Source: an uncultured Sulfurovum sp. (GTDB taxonomy: Bacteria; Campylobacterota; Campylobacteria; Campylobacterales; Sulfurovaceae). From it: a stretch of 64,000 nt of DNA. The stretch covers positions 1-64,000 of the forward strand of contig CAJXJN010000005.1 of NCBI GenBank assembly GCA_913055205.1, read 5' to 3'. The position numbers and the translations under genes are program-made. Positions 61,094 through 64,000 of this stretch are shown piece by piece (within the stretch, counting starts at the first letter, position 1; each line of letters begins with the position of its first letter). The notes under the pieces were generated by a model. That model was given only the letters and a program-made list of their open reading frames with translations. It ran no database searches and was not told the DNA's origin.

Positions 61094-61584
61094 AGAAGTG
61101 GAATATAAGATCAATATTCAAAGAGATGGTCACAATAACAGCAGCAGTATTTATATTAACTAATATAATAAGTTATGTGCGTAAACCCGAGCTTGTGCAA
61201 ACCAAGCTGCCGAATATAGAAGCAGCGCTTCTGGACGGCAGTCAATTTAAAGTGGAAAAGGGTAAACCGCTGGTCATACACTTCTGGGCTACATGGTGTC
61301 CCACCTGTAAACTTGAAGCACCAAATATAGAGAGAGTATCAAAAAAATATGAAGTCCTGACCATTGCAGTCAATTCCGGAGATGACAAGAAGATAAAAAC
61401 CTATCTGAAAGAGAGAGGGTTGACATTTAAAGTGTTGAATGACAGTGACGGAAAGTGGGCAAGACAGTTTAAAGTAGAAGCTTTCCCTACAACATTCATC
61501 TATGATGGTCAAGGTGAACTGAGGTTTACAGAAGTAGGTTATACGACAACGGCAGGATTGTTGGCGAGATTGGGATTTCTGTAG
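61090..61584 (+). CDS. Membrane-anchored TlpA/ScsD-like thioredoxin
   Basis: 164 residues. A single N-terminal helix (about 12-30, EMVTITAAVFILTNIISYV) anchors a periplasmic thioredoxin domain with active site WATWCPTC (Cys70, Cys73) and cis-Pro in VEAFPTTFIY. The pattern matches ScsD/TlpA-type disulfide oxidoreductases, which handle envelope disulfides and sometimes copper stress. Overlaps the kinase gene by 4 bases. Confidence 0.87.
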   Translation: MKKWNIRSIFKEMVTITAAVFILTNIISYVRKPELVQTKLPNIEAALLDGSQFKVEKGKPLVIHFWATWCPTCKLEAPNIERVSKKYEVLTIAVNSGDDKKIKTYLKERGLTFKVLNDSDGKWARQFKVEAFPTTFIYDGQGELRFTEVGYTTTAGLLARLGFL

Positions 61585-61662
61585 AGTAGCAGGAAGGAAC
61601 CAGCCTACGGATATTTAATGAAAAAAGAGTAAAATACGACCAATAATACAGAAGGAAACAAA

Positions 61663-62202
61663 ATGAGTATAGATAAAGCATTGATGGAGAGATCCGGTGG
61701 CAAGTGTGAACTTTGCGGTTCAGAAGAAGGTTTGACAGCGTATACCGTAGCACCCAAAGATGAAGCTATCGTTATCTGCAGTACCTGTGCCGCTTCCATA
61801 GAAGATCCTACGCAGAATGAAAAACACTGGAACTGTCTGCATGACAGCATGTGGAGTACAGAACCGGCAGTGCAGGTCATGGCATTCAGACTGTTGACCA
61901 AACTGGGTGCGCAGGACCAACTGGATATGATGTACCTTGAAGATGACGTTAGAGCATGGGCAGAAGAAGGGCTGGCAGATGAGAGTGTAGAGCCCACAAG
62001 AGACAGTAACGGGAACATACTCAATGAAGGTGACTCCGTAACGATCATCAAAGACCTGCCGGTCAAGGGTGCAGGCTTTACGGCTAAACAGGGAACAACA
62101 GTGAAGAACATCCGTATGGCACCGGGTGACCCGACACATATTCAGGGTCGTGTGAACGGAACGATGATCTTTTTGAAAACAGAGTTTTTGAAGAAGCTGT
62201 AA
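61663..62202 (+). CDS. PhnA/YjdM-family protein with N-terminal zinc ribbon
   Basis: 179 residues. N-terminal zinc ribbon with CELC (15-18) and CSTC (39-42), a helical middle, and the C-terminal PhnA domain DSNGNILNEGDSVTIIKDLPVKG...IFLKTEFLKK. PhnA proteins are named after phosphonate genes but their role is not settled; no phosphonate genes are here. A taaaat promoter element and gaagga ribosome site precede the ATG. Single gene. Confidence 0.87.
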   Translation: MSIDKALMERSGGKCELCGSEEGLTAYTVAPKDEAIVICSTCAASIEDPTQNEKHWNCLHDSMWSTEPAVQVMAFRLLTKLGAQDQLDMMYLEDDVRAWAEEGLADESVEPTRDSNGNILNEGDSVTIIKDLPVKGAGFTAKQGTTVKNIRMAPGDPTHIQGRVNGTMIFLKTEFLKKL

Positions 62203-62506
62203 ACCTTCCTCGCCTTTTTACTGCTTTCTCCTGCCAGGTAGTACGGTAGGAGTATTCAGGATATTTTTCATTACAGGGAAATATCCATTTTATATCTTTC
62301 CTCCATTTATCTTAAACCCGGAATATGCATTAGAGATCACCAATCTCTCACAGATCGTTGTCTCATGGGCATTCACAAAGAACCATCGATTAACCTACGG
62401 GTTAAACTCAAATTCTTTCTAAACACCCATGAGGTAAGTATCAGTGAGATATTTGGCAATTCTAATACATATTCAGGGTTAAATAAGTTCCATTTCTGCC
62501 AATTTG
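62203..62506. other. Gene-free stretch before the pyruvate dehydrogenase genes
   Basis: No ORF of note and no tRNA-like or repeat structure was seen on either strand. The region ends in the pdhA promoter. Confidence 0.5.
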
Positions 62507-62535
62507 TGTGTATAATAAAAAAGACGTAACTAAAG
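62507..62535 (+). promoter_or_regulatory. Extended -10 promoter and ribosome site of pdhA
   Basis: tgtgtataat (TATAAT at 62511-62516) is a near-perfect extended -10, and gtgagg follows before the ATG at 62547. The -10 overlaps the track's earlier start at 62508, which rules that start out. Confidence 0.65.
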
Positions 62536-62546
62536 TGAGGTTTACA

Positions 62547-63500
62547 ATGGATAAATTATTGCTTGAAGAGCTCTATTACCTTATGGTATTGGGCCGGCAG
62601 TTTGAGTATGCGGCAAAAGAGCACTATATGCAGGGCAATATTTCAGGTTTTCTGCATCTGGATATCGGGCAGGAAGCATTGAGTGTAGCTTCTATGAAAG
62701 CGTTTGAAAAAGGAGATGTCTTTACCACCTACCGTGAACATGTGCTGGCGCTTGCCAGAGGGATCGACCCCGGATCTGTCATGGCGGAACTCTTCGGCAA
62801 AGTGACCGGTATCAGTAAAGGAAGAGGCGGGTCAATGCATTTGTTCGATCCTTCACACTTCTTTTACGGAGGAGATGCAATTGTCGGTGGGCAGTTACCC
62901 AATGCAGTGGGATGTGCCTATGCACGTAAACTGCAGGGAAGTGAATACGGTGTGCTGGTTCTGTTCGGTGACGGAGCGAGTAACGGTGGAGCGTTCTTTG
63001 AATCGCTTAATATTGCTTCAGCACAAAAACTTCCTCTGGTCTTCCTGTGTGAGAACAACCAGTATGCTATCGGGACACGCATCGACCGGGTGAGTCCATT
63101 TGAAAAACAGGCGAACAAAGCCAAACCTTATATGCCGACCATGGAAGTGAACGGGATGGATCTCATAGCGGTCTATGAAGCAGTTTCCAAAGCACAGCAG
63201 TATGTCAGTGAGGGGCATGGCCCTATTTTTGTTGAAGCGATGACCTGCCGTTTTGAAGGGCACTCTATGAGTGACTCCAACAGTTACAGAAGCGCACTGG
63301 AGATGAATATCTGCAAATCCAAAGATCCTATAGAATCACTTAAAAAGAGACTTGATCCGGGAATGGCAGAAACACTTGAAAGCAAAGCGGAAAAAGAGAT
63401 CGAAGAAGCGGTAGCATTTGCTCTCAACTCTCCTGAACCGGATATTTCCGATCTGAAAAAATATACATTTACCCGGGAGTTACAGCATGTTGTATCGTGA
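62547..63500 (+). CDS. pdhA: Pyruvate dehydrogenase E1 alpha subunit
   Basis: 317 residues from the ATG at 62547. Alpha subunit of the thiamine-diphosphate E1 component that decarboxylates pyruvate toward acetyl-CoA. GFLHLDIGQEA near the start, the THF-like RGGSMHLFDP segment, and the TPP motif GDGASNGGAFFESLNIA...LCENN (about 143-170) are clear, as is the phospho-loop-like FEGHSMSDSNSYR. Branched-chain 2-oxoacid dehydrogenases look similar. It overlaps the beta gene by 14 bases. Confidence 0.9.
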   Translation: MDKLLLEELYYLMVLGRQFEYAAKEHYMQGNISGFLHLDIGQEALSVASMKAFEKGDVFTTYREHVLALARGIDPGSVMAELFGKVTGISKGRGGSMHLFDPSHFFYGGDAIVGGQLPNAVGCAYARKLQGSEYGVLVLFGDGASNGGAFFESLNIASAQKLPLVFLCENNQYAIGTRIDRVSPFEKQANKAKPYMPTMEVNGMDLIAVYEAVSKAQQYVSEGHGPIFVEAMTCRFEGHSMSDSNSYRSALEMNICKSKDPIESLKKRLDPGMAETLESKAEKEIEEAVAFALNSPEPDISDLKKYTFTRELQHVVS

Positions 63501-64000
63501 AGCACTCAATAAAGCACTTGATGAGATGATGGAAGAGGACAGAAATGTTGTTGTTCTGGGAGAAGATGTAGGGCTGGTGGGAGGAGCTTTCCGTGTCACG
63601 GAAGGTCTTTTTGCCAAATACGGTGAAGAGCGTGTCATTGATACACCTATAGCAGAGTTGAGTATCGTAGGAAATGCTGTAGGGATGGCTATAGGAGGTT
63701 TACGTCCTGTGGCAGAGCTCATGACAGCCAATTTCTCCCTGCTTGCTTTTGATCAGATCATGAATCATATGGCAAAACTGCATTATATGAGTGCGGGGAA
63801 GATCATTCTTCCCATGATCGTAAGATTTCCCCAGGGGGTCAGTAAGCAGCTTGCAGCACAGCATTCTGAAAGTTATGAACAGATGCTGAGTGCAGTACCC
63901 GGACTGATCGTATGGGCTGTTTCTGATCCGAATTATGCTTATCATGCAATGAAGAAAGCGATCATGATGGATGATCCTGTGATCTTTATAGAGCATGAGT
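63487..64000 (+). CDS. pdhB: Pyruvate dehydrogenase E1 beta subunit (cut by window end)
   Basis: This frame runs off the end, so it is absent from the ORF track. The 171 visible codons begin MLYREALNKALDEMMEED and contain VLGEDVGLVGGAFRVTEGL, DTPIAELSIVGNAVG with the catalytic-type Glu, and RFPQGVSKQLAAQHSESYEQM, all typical of E1 beta. It starts inside the end of pdhA, so the two subunits are translationally coupled. The rest of the complex presumably follows beyond the window. Confidence 0.9.
   Translation, partial: MLYREALNKALDEMMEEDRNVVVLGEDVGLVGGAFRVTEGLFAKYGEERVIDTPIAELSIVGNAVGMAIGGLRPVAELMTANFSLLAFDQIMNHMAKLHYMSAGKIILPMIVRFPQGVSKQLAAQHSESYEQMLSAVPGLIVWAVSDPNYAYHAMKKAIMMDDPVIFIEHE

Noticed and set aside
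62508-62546. Earlier start for pdhA
   Set aside because: It overlaps the -10 promoter element, and the family N-terminus begins at 62547 with its own ribosome site.
1-64000. tRNA, rRNA or prophage genes
   Set aside because: No cloverleaf, rRNA-like stretch, integrase or phage structural gene was recognised by reading; a tRNAscan or HMM search was not possible.

Overview
The window looks like chromosome of a Campylobacterota (epsilonproteobacterial) chemolithotroph, most like Sulfurovum. This rests on recalled family knowledge, not on a search. The signs are the run pyrD / M16 protease / dapA / fabL-like reductase / pgsA, an N-terminally extended membrane-anchored MurF beside an alpha/beta hydrolase, a CetB-like PAS protein, OprD-like porins, low GC, and AAGGA-type ribosome sites. 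No rRNA, tRNA or CRISPR was seen.

Layout. 0.2-4.7 kb: a DUF4874/DUF4832 lipoprotein, yggS and rseP, and an unknown acidic membrane protein. 4.7-19.3 kb: a metal-traffic block of a heavy-metal RND tripartite efflux system with a His-rich adaptor, a zinc/manganese-type ABC uptake pair with an outer-membrane partner but no ATPase gene, feoA/feoB behind Fur-like sites, two OprD-like porins, and small Cys/His-rich exported proteins. A porin fragment beside one of these suggests the porin + small-protein cassette was duplicated and then decayed. 19.4-31.6 kb: housekeeping genes (pgsA, fabL-like, dapA, M16 peptidase, pyrD, msbA-like, cysS, PAS protein, murJ, rhodanese, ruvA). 31.6-42.5 kb: envelope genes, namely an mscS remnant, a tandem pair of beta-barrel genes duplicated with their flanks, a DUF89 protein, a response regulator/histidine kinase/acidic protein/barrel operon, a nine-haem c-type cytochrome lipoprotein, an NlpC/P60 hydrolase and a mono-haem cytochrome. 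42.6-49.2 kb: a BaiN-like flavoprotein, an L,D-transpeptidase, the hydrolase, MurF, a META protein, a secreted protein, and a RelB/RelE-type toxin-antitoxin pair.

49.2-57.9 kb is the accessory hot spot. A fused TRAP transporter gene (dctQM) is followed by about 5.5 kb of visibly more AT-rich DNA that ends in a second, diverged copy of the last ~120 bp of dctQM. Between the two copies lie a dGTPase-like HD hydrolase, two adjacent small genes of unknown family, one intact REP-associated tyrosine transposase (RAYT) bracketed by 35-bp inverted REP sequences, two decayed copies of a related RAYT in duplicated flanks, two copies of a short element with a truncated RAYT start (one with intact 18-bp terminal inverted repeats), a possible DUF2971-like protein and a small secreted protein. 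An AAA ATPase with DUF4143-type architecture follows, with four copies of an operator-like 12-mer upstream. This island is the best candidate for an undescribed system, and dGTPase plus two unknowns is a reasonable antiphage hypothesis.

58.0-64.0 kb returns to ordinary genes: thioredoxin, MoxR ATPase, cytidine deaminase, ribbon-helix-helix-like protein, fructosamine-kinase-like protein, TlpA/ScsD-like thioredoxin, PhnA-like protein, and the pyruvate dehydrogenase E1 alpha and beta genes (beta runs off the end).

Dispersed palindromes of several families (at 42, 2291, 10179, 19960, 23021 and 54251) recur between genes and sometimes enter reading frames.
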